A stretch of DNA of 64,000 nucleotides, taken from contig JABABA010000006.1 of NCBI GenBank assembly GCA_014238415.1, forward strand, positions 62,001-126,000, given 5' to 3'. The position numbers and the translations under genes are program-made. This DNA is from Planctomycetota bacterium. Lineage in GTDB: Bacteria > Planctomycetota > UBA1135 > GCA-002686595. The notes beneath the pieces are model-generated. The model worked only from the letters and a program-made list of their open reading frames with translations, ran no database searches and was not told where the DNA came from. Below, in pieces: positions 1 to 7,501 of the stretch (positions within the stretch are counted from its first letter, which is position 1; every line of letters begins with the position of its first letter).

Positions 1-3000
1 CCCGCGAAGCGAAGTCCTCGGTCGACTGTGTGCGCGCCGTCTTCGACATGCTCGATGCCGGCCTTTCCGCTCCCTTTGTTGGACGCTTTCGGCGTGATCA
101 GACCCACGGTCTGACTGAAGCCCATATCCGTCGTCTGCGTCAGCGACGCGAGGAACTAGTGGAGCTCGATCGCCGTCGGGTGACTGTTCTCAAGGCCATG
201 GAGAAAGACGGCGCTGACAAGGCCGCACTTGATGCGGTGCGGAGCATGACCGATCGTTTCGAGCTTGAAGATCAGTACCTGCCCCATCGGCGACCTGAAC
301 CAGAGGTGCAGTTGGCGTTGGATCGTGGTCTCGGTGCGCTGGCTGATGAATTGGTGAAGTCAATGCCCAGGCCGCCCAAGCCGCAGAAAGGGAAGGCCGA
401 GAATACCGAGACCGACCAGGCCGAGAGTGAAGACCCGGTGTCAGTAGAGACTTCTCCCGCTGCGGACTCCAAACCCATGGAGGCTGCCGAAGTCGAAACA
501 AAAAAGGAGGATGCCACCGGGTCCGAGCAGCCGGAACCTGATGCTCCCTCAGCTGAGGAGGCTCCGGCTGTAGAGTCGGACAGCCCCGAAGAAGGTGCTC
601 CTGAAGAAGCTGCCGCTCAAGAGACCGGGACTCCCTCCGGAGAGGAACTCCCTGTCCAGAAAACTCCCGCAGCCGAAGCACCGGTTGCGAAGGACGCGAC
701 CCAGACCATCAACGCTCCCAAACCTGCGGTCAAGGTGGCTTATGCCCCCCAACCACTGACTCCAGAGCTCGCTCGTCTCTGCGGTCAGTATGTCGTGCCG
801 GACAAGGGCGTGCACTCTGAAGAAGAGGCTCTGGCCGGGGCTCGTAGAATTCTGGCGGATAGACTGGCCCGCAACACATCTCTGCGCGCATATGTGCGCA
901 ACATGGTGCGCAAGCACGGCGATCTGCGTGTGCGCCCTCTTGTTGAGGAAAAACGTGCGGGACGCCATAAGCCCCTGCTCAAGCTCAAGACATCGCTCCG
1001 TCAGTTGCAGGGGCATAAGTTGATTGCTCTGCGACAAGCTCAAAAGGAGCGCGTGCTCTCCACGGTCATCACCTTGGAACCTAAACACGCGCTCAAGCGC
1101 GTGCGTGCGGCCCTGGGCAAGTTCACCCGTCCAGAGTATGAATCATTGCTGCGTGAAATTGCCGGGGAGTGCTTTGAGCGCCGTTTGCTGCCCACAGTAG
1201 AAGCTGATGTGCGCTTGGAACTCAAGGAGCGCGGAGACCGCGAAGCTCTACGTTTCCTGACCCAGCACCTGCGTGCGGTGCTGATGGCCCCCGTACATGG
1301 CCCCCTGCCCATGGTGGGTATCGATATTTCTGCCAGGGGTGACTGGACCGTTGCAGTTCTTGGACGCGATGGGGCCGTAGAACGAGTGGGCCGCATTGAC
1401 GTGCACGAGAAGGTCCCTGTTGATGCAACAGAACCACAGTCGGAAACGCCTACGCCTTCAGAAGAGGCAAGTGCTCCTGCGGTGGAGACTGTCGAAGCCC
1501 CACCGAAGGCTGATGTACCCGAAGCTGTTGTGTCTGGGTCTGTGGCGCCCGAAGATGGGGTCGTTTCCACCAAGGAGATCAATGTCAGCGAGGCAAGCCC
1601 GGTGGCCGAAAGCAAGGCGACCCCGGACCAGGCTGCTTCAGATGAGGCGCCCAGCGGAAAGCCAGCGCCTGCTCCCAAGCCCAAGTTCAAGTCTGTCCCC
1701 AAGTCCACTGAGGCACTGGGCAGTGAACTCGCGGCTCTGGTTGGGGACAACAACCCTCGCGCCCTGATCATTGCCAGCCAGCGCACCCTGCGCCGTCACT
1801 TGCCAGGTTTGCGCCTGGCCGCTCGTTCGGCAGACATCATGGTTCCTGCATTGGTGACCACCGACGCTGGGCTCTCGAGCTATGCCAATTCTGAGGCTGC
1901 GCGTAAGGAACTGCCCGAGCACAGTGTGCCCGAACGCACCGCCATCAGTCTGGCCCGTCGCGCACAGGACCCGCTGGCTGAGCTGCTCAAGGTCGACCCC
2001 TGGCAACTCTCCCTCGGTCCCGAGCAGAGCCTCGTCAGCAAGGCCAACCTCCGCCGTGCACTGAGCGAGATGGTGGAATCCACCGCTGCTCTGGTGGGTT
2101 GTCGATTGAACTCCGCTGCCGAGTCAGTACTCAGGGCTCTGCCAGGTCTCGACGAGGAAGCCGTGCAGCGGATCTTGACTCGTCGTGCAGAGCGACCCAT
2201 CAAGTCCCGCGAGGAATTGCGTCTGGAAGAGGTGTTGACTGAAGCTCAATGGGCCAGCGCGGTCGCCTTCCTGCGGGTTCCCGAGTCCGAAGAGCCTCTC
2301 GACTGCACTTCTTTGCACCCAGAGCAATATCCCCTGGTGAGACGCCTGCTTGAGAGCGTTGGCACCAATGTGGCGGATTCCCTGGGCCGGCCTGGAGTCA
2401 GCAAGGGCCTCAAGCGCGCTGACTTCGGAGTGGATGAGGGCACCTGGCGCGATCTGATGCGCGAGTTGTCCTTCCCGGGTCGCGACGCGCGTATGCGCAA
2501 TCGTTTGCCGGAATTGCTCGATCCTCAAACCGATCCGATTCGCCTGACAGCTGGTCGAGTGGTGGAGGGGGTCATTACTTCGGTTGCTGGCTTTGGTGCC
2601 TTCGTTGATGTGGGCCTTGAGCGAGAAGCCATGCTGCACGTATCTCAATTGGGCCGTCGCTATGTGCGCGATGCTCGAGAGGACCTGAGCGTGGGCCAGA
2701 CCGTGCGCGCAACAATCAAAGAGTCCAGCGAGAAGCGCCTGACTCTGAGCATTGCCGATGTACCGCCGCCGGATCGTGGTTCGCGCGGTCGTGGAGGTGG
2801 CAGCGGTGGATCTGGGCGCGGCAAGGGAGAGCGCTCTGACCGCGGACCGAGGGTCAAGTTGCGCCCGGGAGATGCTCGCGGGATGCCCTTGGGGGATCCC
2901 ACTGGTAAGCGCCGCAGACCTCCTGGAGGCCCAGGGTCCCGGGACCACCGTGAGCGTGAACCCCGTGGGGAGCGTGTCAATCTCAAGGAACTCAATGCCG

Positions 3001-3362
3001 AGGCCCAAGCGGGTGGCAACAACGCCTTTGCCAAGTTCTTCAAGAGCCCCGATGAGATGGACGCTCAGCCGGCCACGGATGCCGGCCCGGAACCCGTTGC
3101 TGAGGGCAGGGCCGAGGAAAGGGTCGAGAAGAAAGCCAAGAAAAAGGCCAAGAAGAAAGCCAAGAAGAAAGCCAAGAAGACAGCCAAGAAGACAGCCAAG
3201 CCGTCCAATTCTGACCAGCCCAAGCCTGAACCGGCCGCGGAGGAAACCACACCTGCAGAGATCAGCTCTGCCCCCGCTTCTGAGGCAAGTCCCAGTTCTT
3301 CGGACAAGAGCACTTCCGAGGATTCTTCATCCAGCGAAGGCTCTCCCAAAGACCAGTCCTGA
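1..3362 (+). CDS. tex: Tex-family transcription accessory / S1 RNA-binding protein, 5'-partial
   Basis: The frame is open through the left edge of the window (readable from base 3), so the N-terminus lies outside. The order is that of Tex: N-terminal helical region (PFVGRFRRD, near base 75), a YqgF/RNase H-like region starting near 1306 (GIDISARGDW), the Tex hallmark IARR-like QDPLAELLKVDP near 1970-2010, helix-hairpin-helix, and one S1 domain at about 2551-2760 (SVAGFGAFVDVG). Tex proteins bind nucleic acid and affect transcription; the cellular role here is inferred. It is longer than usual (Tex is normally 720-780 residues). Two acidic Pro/Glu/Ala inserts sit at about 363-750 and, inside the YqgF region, at about 1402-1700. 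After S1 come an RG-rich stretch, a KKKA/KKTA repeat tail and a Ser-rich end. Confidence 0.9.
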   Translation, partial: REAKSSVDCVRAVFDMLDAGLSAPFVGRFRRDQTHGLTEAHIRRLRQRREELVELDRRRVTVLKAMEKDGADKAALDAVRSMTDRFELEDQYLPHRRPEPEVQLALDRGLGALADELVKSMPRPPKPQKGKAENTETDQAESEDPVSVETSPAADSKPMEAAEVETKKEDATGSEQPEPDAPSAEEAPAVESDSPEEGAPEEAAAQETGTPSGEELPVQKTPAAEAPVAKDATQTINAPKPAVKVAYAPQPLTPELARLCGQYVVPDKGVHSEEEALAGARRILADRLARNTSLRAYVRNMVRKHGDLRVRPLVEEKRAGRHKPLLKLKTSLRQLQGHKLIALRQAQKERVLSTVITLEPKHALKRVRAALGKFTRPEYESLLREIAGECFERRLLPTVEADVRLELKERGDREALRFLTQHLRAVLMAPVHGPLPMVGIDISARGDWTVAVLGRDGAVERVGRIDVHEKVPVDATEPQSETPTPSEEASAPAVETVEAPPKADVPEAVVSGSVAPEDGVVSTKEINVSEASPVAESKATPDQAASDEAPSGKPAPAPKPKFKSVPKSTEALGSELAALVGDNNPRALIIASQRTLRRHLPGLRLAARSADIMVPALVTTDAGLSSYANSEAARKELPEHSVPERTAISLARRAQDPLAELLKVDPWQLSLGPEQSLVSKANLRRALSEMVESTAALVGCRLNSAAESVLRALPGLDEEAVQRILTRRAERPIKSREELRLEEVLTEAQWASAVAFLRVPESEEPLDCTSLHPEQYPLVRRLLESVGTNVADSLGRPGVSKGLKRADFGVDEGTWRDLMRELSFPGRDARMRNRLPELLDPQTDPIRLTAGRVVEGVITSVAGFGAFVDVGLEREAMLHVSQLGRRYVRDAREDLSVGQTVRATIKESSEKRLTLSIADVPPPDRGSRGRGGGSGGSGRGKGERSDRGPRVKLRPGDARGMPLGDPTGKRRRPPGGPGSRDHREREPRGERVNLKELNAEAQAGGNNAFAKFFKSPDEMDAQPATDAGPEPVAEGRAEERVEKKAKKKAKKKAKKKAKKTAKKTAKPSNSDQPKPEPAAEETTPAEISSAPASEASPSSSDKSTSEDSSSSEGSPKDQS
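3138..3197 (+). repeat. 12-bp tandem repeat coding a KKKA/KKTA lysine tail
   Basis: Five consecutive 12-nt units of the form AAGAAGAAAGCC (the last two AAGAAGACAGCC) lie in frame in the tex 3' region. They translate as KKKA then KKTA, like the Lys/Ala tails of bacterial histone H1-like proteins. The repeat keeps frame, so it is coding rather than a free-standing microsatellite. Copy number could vary by slippage. Confidence 0.85.
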
Positions 3363-3388
3363 CTTCGGGCAGCGCTACCGGCTGGCCC

Positions 3389-4687
3389 CTATTCGCTCTC
3401 GAAGAGATCCCAGATCGGTGGCGGCCCGGGGTTCTCTCCGTGGTCCGGCCTCGGTTGCGGCGGGTCGGATCCGTTCCAGGGGACCTGCGGCCAGTTCTCT
3501 TGAGCCGGGTATTCCAGACATTTCCGATCATCCTCTGGCGTTCCATCCTGGGATCGGAGGTTTGTCTGGTCAACTTGTGCCGGGGTGGGGGGATGGTCTT
3601 CCCTTGTGGGTTCAGGATCAGCCGGCCTCAATGAAGCGATGGTGTCCAGGTCGATCTCTTCGTAGCCGTGGGTAGTGTCAGCATCCTCGGCTGCCCAGAG
3701 GTCGTCGTCAAATTGTTCGAGCAAGCCCAGGTCCAGGATTTCGAATTCAGGCAGGGCATCGGATGAAGCAGATTCGATTGACTTCTCGGGCTCTGGCTCG
3801 TCCGGGCAGGGGGCGTGTGGGGCCGTGCTGCATGGCAAGACCTCCTCTGGTTCCAGAGTGCATTCAGCGTTGGGTTCGCCATCCCGCACTGTCTCCTCTT
3901 GGCGAGTCTGCTGCGCATGTTCAACTTCACCTTTGCTCGCATCCTCTTCCCGAACTTCGTGAGATTTGATGGGATCATCCAGCGGTGCTTGCTTTTCTAC
4001 TGCTGATGGGGGTACTGCAGCAAAGGCCTCGGTCAGGCGATCTTCCAGACCCTCAAAAGACTCCTGCAGGAAATCTCGGCTGCACTCTACCAGTTGACTG
4101 ATTCCCTGTGTTTGGTTCTGGATATCGGCGCTCATCCCGGCGGTATTTTTGGCCATGCTCTGGTCCAACTGTGCATGCACCCGATCCAAGGACGCCGCCA
4201 GATTGAAGACCGCATCGGTCATGGTCTTGTCGTCCGTTACTGGACGAGGTTTGTCCAGGACGACACAAAGTCGATCCATGCGGGTGCGCAGATCGAGCTG
4301 TTCAGAGCGCAGGTCTTGCAAGCTCTCTTCTGCCTGCACAAAGTCTGCCCCCAATTCAGAAACTGCGCGTTCGGTTTGGTCCCCATCGAGCAGGCACTGG
4401 ACCTGGCGCCGCAAAGCAAACAGCACTACCGTGCTGGCTCCTGAGATCATGGCCAGTTCGGCCAGGAGGCGGGCGTCGATTCCTATGCTGGCCAGGGGCT
4501 TCAGCATCCCACGCAGCCACAGTTCCAGGCCCAGGGGCTCGGCCCCTGCGAGCAGGGCGAAGGTGACACTTAGGAGTCCCATCAACCAGGCGCTTGCTTG
4601 GCCTCTGGCCCGTCGTTGGTCAAAAGGAAGAGCGCGGATGATTGGTTCGAGCGGAGCCTCATTAGGGCTCCTTGAAGGCATTTGCAT
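3389..4687 (-). CDS. membrane-anchored coiled-coil protein with acidic C-terminal tail, unknown function
   Basis: A 432-residue protein not recognised from any family. Residues about 32-52 and 70-92 are hydrophobic and look like two membrane helices. They are followed by a long heptad-rich segment (about 100-215; residues such as LQDLRSEQLDLRTRMDRL) predicted to be coiled coil, and then a Glu/Asp/Pro-rich, low-complexity tail to the end. It is convergent with tex, 26 bp apart. The architecture suggests an envelope-anchored scaffold or signalling partner, but no catalytic motif is visible. The first ATG is used; a second ATG two codons later is equally possible, and neither has a clear Shine-Dalgarno site. 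Confidence 0.65.
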   Translation of the reverse strand: MQMPSRSPNEAPLEPIIRALPFDQRRARGQASAWLMGLLSVTFALLAGAEPLGLELWLRGMLKPLASIGIDARLLAELAMISGASTVVLFALRRQVQCLLDGDQTERAVSELGADFVQAEESLQDLRSEQLDLRTRMDRLCVVLDKPRPVTDDKTMTDAVFNLAASLDRVHAQLDQSMAKNTAGMSADIQNQTQGISQLVECSRDFLQESFEGLEDRLTEAFAAVPPSAVEKQAPLDDPIKSHEVREEDASKGEVEHAQQTRQEETVRDGEPNAECTLEPEEVLPCSTAPHAPCPDEPEPEKSIESASSDALPEFEILDLGLLEQFDDDLWAAEDADTTHGYEEIDLDTIASLRPADPEPTREDHPPTPAQVDQTNLRSQDGTPEDDRKCLEYPAQENWPQVPWNGSDPPQPRPDHGENPGPPPIWDLFESE

Positions 4688-4806
4688 GGGATCACATGCG
4701 CAAACGAGCTAAAAAGTGGGGTCCATCCCCCCTCGATCGCGCCTTTCTGATTTCGGACTCTGCATCGTTGACGCTTGAGTCCTGGGCTCGGGTGTGTCCC
4801 CTTGGG

Positions 4807-4812
4807 TACAAT
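4807..4812 (+). promoter_or_regulatory. -10-like TACAAT upstream of ptsI
   Basis: TACAAT lies 17 nt before the ptsI start in a GC-rich context. No convincing -35 is seen. It belongs to a set of TAnnnT hexamers close to start codons in this window. Confidence 0.35.
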
Positions 4813-4829
4813 AGTGTCTCGAAGAGATC

Positions 4830-6599
4830 ATGCCCAGCGTCAAAGGGATCCCCGTAGCACCTGGCCTTGCCCTCGGCAAGGTTCATATCATCCGCGCCAG
4901 GCCCGGTACGGTACCGCTCTGGTCGATTCCCGAGGATGCGGTGGAGGATGAAATTCTGCGTCTGGCCGCGGCCCTTGACGCCGCCAGGGAACAACTCAAT
5001 CGACAACAGGAAATCGTGCGCCGGGGCGGAGGCGAGCAAGAGGCCGGTATTTTTGGGGTGCACCTGGCGATTCTCGATGACCCCAGTGCTGTCAGTCAGG
5101 TCGAACAACGCCTTCGCGAGGATCGGGTCAATGCCGAGTGGGCCGTGCAGTCCCTGATTGATACCATGCACCAGCAGTTGTCCGGTCTTGAGGGGGATAG
5201 CGTGCGTCGTTACGCAGACGACCTGAGTGAGCCCTGGGTAATCGTGCGCGACCTGCTTGGGGCACGGGACGCGGAGGAGGTCAGCGCAAGTCAAGAGAAA
5301 GTGGTTCTGGCGGCGGCGGATCTGACCCCCCAGGTGGTGACCTTTCTGGAACGCGATCGCATTCTGGCGGTGCTGACTGAAACCGGTGGGCGTTTCTCGC
5401 ACGGGGCTGTGCTGGCTCGCTCCTTTGGACTGCCAACTGTAGTAGCCCTGCCCAACTTGATGGCCCGCCTGGAGCAGGACATGGAGGTCCTCGTGGACGG
5501 CGATGGCGGACTGGTGACCCTGCGTCCGGATCGGGAAGCGGTGGACGACTTTCTTGAGCGTAAGCGCCAGAAAAAGGCACGCCAGGGAGCCTTGGCAGCC
5601 ACTTCAGGTTTGCCATCGGTGACCCCCGACGGCCATCCCTTTGGGGTCTTTGTCAATCTCGAATCGGTGCGCGACATTGACACCTTCGACGTAGAGACAT
5701 GCGATGGGGTTGGGCTATTGCGTACCGAGTTTCTCTACATGGAGCGCAGTCAGTTCCCCACGGAAGAGGACCAATACCGCCTCTATCGGCGCATGGTGGA
5801 TGCCATGGGCGGGCGGCCGGTGGTGCTGCGCATCCTGGACATCGGCGGGGATAAACAGTTGCCCTATTTGAAGATGCCGTCCGAGAACAACCCGGCTCTT
5901 GGTTGGCGTGGTATTCGCGTGATGGTCGAGTGGCAGGATCTCTTGCGTGTGCAACTGCGGGCGGCGCTGCGGGCTACCGCGCATGGGGAGGTTCGCATTC
6001 TGCTGCCCATGATCAGCTCAGTGGAGCAGATTCGCAGAGTCGCCGAGATCTTGGGGCAGGTGCGTGAGCAACTGGTGGCTCAGGGCTATGAGATCTCTCA
6101 ACGAGTGATGCTCGGCGTAATGATCGAGGTGCCTTCTGCGGTCTGGGTCTTGCCGGAAATCCTGGAACGAGTGGACTTTATCTCTGTGGGTACCAACGAT
6201 CTGGTGCAATATCTGCTTGCAGTTGACCGGGACAATTCGCGGGTCAGCGAGTTGTATGACCCATTTCACCCGGCGGTGGTACGGGTGTTGAGCCGCATCG
6301 CCCGAGTCTGCTCCGAGGCGGAGGTCCCCTGCGCCGTCTGTGGCGAGTTGGCCAGCGATCAGGCGGCAGCCCTGTCGCTCTTGGGCATGGGCTTTACCTC
6401 GATCTCAGCGGCCCCCAATTTCCTGCCGGAGATCCGCTACGCAGTGCGCACGACTCCTATCGCCCAGGCGCGTCAGCTGGCTCAGGATCTGGTCGAAGCC
6501 AAGACCTCCAAGGGCGTCCGTCAGCGCCTCGCCCAGGAGCGGCGCCGCCTGCACGGCGCGGTTCGGGGCGGTAGCGCTTCGGCCGAGGGTTCGCCCTAG
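4830..6599 (+). CDS. ptsI: phosphoenolpyruvate-protein phosphotransferase (PTS enzyme I)
   Basis: A 589-residue protein of normal enzyme I length (about 570-590). Enzyme I autophosphorylates on histidine from PEP and passes phosphate to HPr in the cytoplasm. The swivelling domain carries the active site GGRFSHGAVLARSFG with His191, matching His189 of the E. coli enzyme. The C-terminal PEP-binding barrel has GLLRTEFLYM, LRILDIGGDKQLPYL, GTNDLVQYLLAVDR and the acid-base Cys in CGELASD. The N-terminus (KGIPVAPGLALGKV) is typical, which supports the start. No HPr or EII gene is adjacent, so the partner must be elsewhere; the role may be regulatory rather than sugar uptake. A terminator-like hairpin follows. 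Confidence 0.95.
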   Translation: MPSVKGIPVAPGLALGKVHIIRARPGTVPLWSIPEDAVEDEILRLAAALDAAREQLNRQQEIVRRGGGEQEAGIFGVHLAILDDPSAVSQVEQRLREDRVNAEWAVQSLIDTMHQQLSGLEGDSVRRYADDLSEPWVIVRDLLGARDAEEVSASQEKVVLAAADLTPQVVTFLERDRILAVLTETGGRFSHGAVLARSFGLPTVVALPNLMARLEQDMEVLVDGDGGLVTLRPDREAVDDFLERKRQKKARQGALAATSGLPSVTPDGHPFGVFVNLESVRDIDTFDVETCDGVGLLRTEFLYMERSQFPTEEDQYRLYRRMVDAMGGRPVVLRILDIGGDKQLPYLKMPSENNPALGWRGIRVMVEWQDLLRVQLRAALRATAHGEVRILLPMISSVEQIRRVAEILGQVREQLVAQGYEISQRVMLGVMIEVPSAVWVLPEILERVDFISVGTNDLVQYLLAVDRDNSRVSELYDPFHPAVVRVLSRIARVCSEAEVPCAVCGELASDQAAALSLLGMGFTSISAAPNFLPEIRYAVRTTPIAQARQLAQDLVEAKTSKGVRQRLAQERRRLHGAVRGGSASAEGSP

Positions 6600-6654
6600 T
6601 CATATGCTGGCCCCCGTGCCTGTGGGGGCCCCAGGGGCCTTCAATTGCCTTACC

Positions 6655-6673
6655 CACCCCGTGGGGGTGTTTT
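6655..6673 (+). terminator. candidate intrinsic terminator after ptsI
   Basis: CACCCC (6655-6660) pairs with GGGGTG (6664-6669) across a GTG loop and is followed at once by TTTT (6670-6673). The stem is short but very GC-rich. A second hairpin without a T-run, GGCCCCC/GGGGGCC, lies just upstream at 6609-6630. Confidence 0.5.
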
Positions 6674-6752
6674 CTGCGCTATCCTTCTCACTCTGATACA
6701 CTGATGATGGCCCTGTGCCCTACCCAAAAGGGGGCCCTACGGGGTGCTCTGC

Positions 6753-7478
6753 ATGCCTAAGCCTAGATGGGGAAAACCTCCCGCCACCCCGCGTCGCGGC
6801 CGGTGGTCGACGGAAGAGATTGCTCGCTTGCGTGAGTTGTACGGTCATAGGACGCGCGCTTCTATTGGCCGCGAACTCGGTCGTACGCCTGAAGCGGTAC
6901 GTCGTACTGCAGATGCCCTATATGCAAATCAGGAGCTGACTACTGGCCCCTGGGCCGAGCAGGAAATAGCTCTGCTGCGCGAGTGTTTGGGGGCCTCTGA
7001 CCTGATTGCCATCAGTCGTATCCTGGCTCGGTCGGTCAGCGATCTGGAAGAGCAGATTGCCAAGCTCGCTCAGCAGCGAGTCTCGCGCCCCTTCACTTCC
7101 GTGGAGGTCTCGGAATTCAAGCGCAAGTACGGCAGCCGCACTGACGAGGACCTGGCCATCATCTTTGGGCGTCCCACCCTTGATGTCAGCGATCTTGCCG
7201 CCAGGCTCTGCCTTGCCAAGGACAAAGCTTTCGTCCGTCGTCGAGAAGGAGAACCCTTGGCCAGCAAGATGCCCCGCTGGTCTCCTGAAGAACTCGCTTT
7301 GCTGAATGAAATCTATGCGGCGACTCCCAACCTTGTGATCGCCCGGCGTCTCAACCGATCTGTCAAGAGTGTGGTCTCCAAGGCCCACGGTCTGAACCTG
7401 CGCAAGGACAAGGATCGTCTGCGCGAGATGGGGCGCGAGAATGTGGCCCTGCGTCATCGGCAAGGTTCTGACTCCTAG
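6753..7478 (+). CDS. protein of four Myb/SANT-like helix-turn-helix repeats
   Basis: A 241-residue basic protein built almost wholly of four related segments of about 40 residues. Each begins with an aromatic-centred W/F-(S/T/A)-x-x-E pattern and ends in a helix-turn-helix: GRWSTEEIARLRELYG, GPWAEQEIALLRECLG, RPFTSVEVSEFKRKYG and PRWSPEELALLNEIYA, each followed by an (I/L)(A/G)xxLxRxxxxV-type recognition helix. This resembles Myb/SANT DNA-binding repeats, which usually occur singly in bacteria. No enzymatic domain is present. The ATG at 6753 is chosen over the GTG at 6744 because a GGGG stretch lies about 9 nt upstream. DNA binding is inferred; targets are unknown. It converges with the DnaE-type gene 23 bp away. 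Confidence 0.75.
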   Translation: MPKPRWGKPPATPRRGRWSTEEIARLRELYGHRTRASIGRELGRTPEAVRRTADALYANQELTTGPWAEQEIALLRECLGASDLIAISRILARSVSDLEEQIAKLAQQRVSRPFTSVEVSEFKRKYGSRTDEDLAIIFGRPTLDVSDLAARLCLAKDKAFVRRREGEPLASKMPRWSPEELALLNEIYAATPNLVIARRLNRSVKSVVSKAHGLNLRKDKDRLREMGRENVALRHRQGSDS

Positions 7479-7501
7479 GACTCGCTCATCTGCTGTGCAG
7501 C

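Noticed and set aside
2124-3008. 294-codon minus-strand frame inside tex
   Set aside because: It overlaps the conserved helix-hairpin-helix and S1 region of tex and has no recognisable domain.
3138-3197. CRISPR-like or non-coding tandem repeat
   Set aside because: Units are 12 nt, in frame and code for Lys/Ala; there are no spacers.
6609-6630. GGCCCCC/GGGGGCC hairpin as the ptsI terminator
   Set aside because: No T-run follows; the smaller hairpin at 6655-6673 with TTTT is the better candidate.
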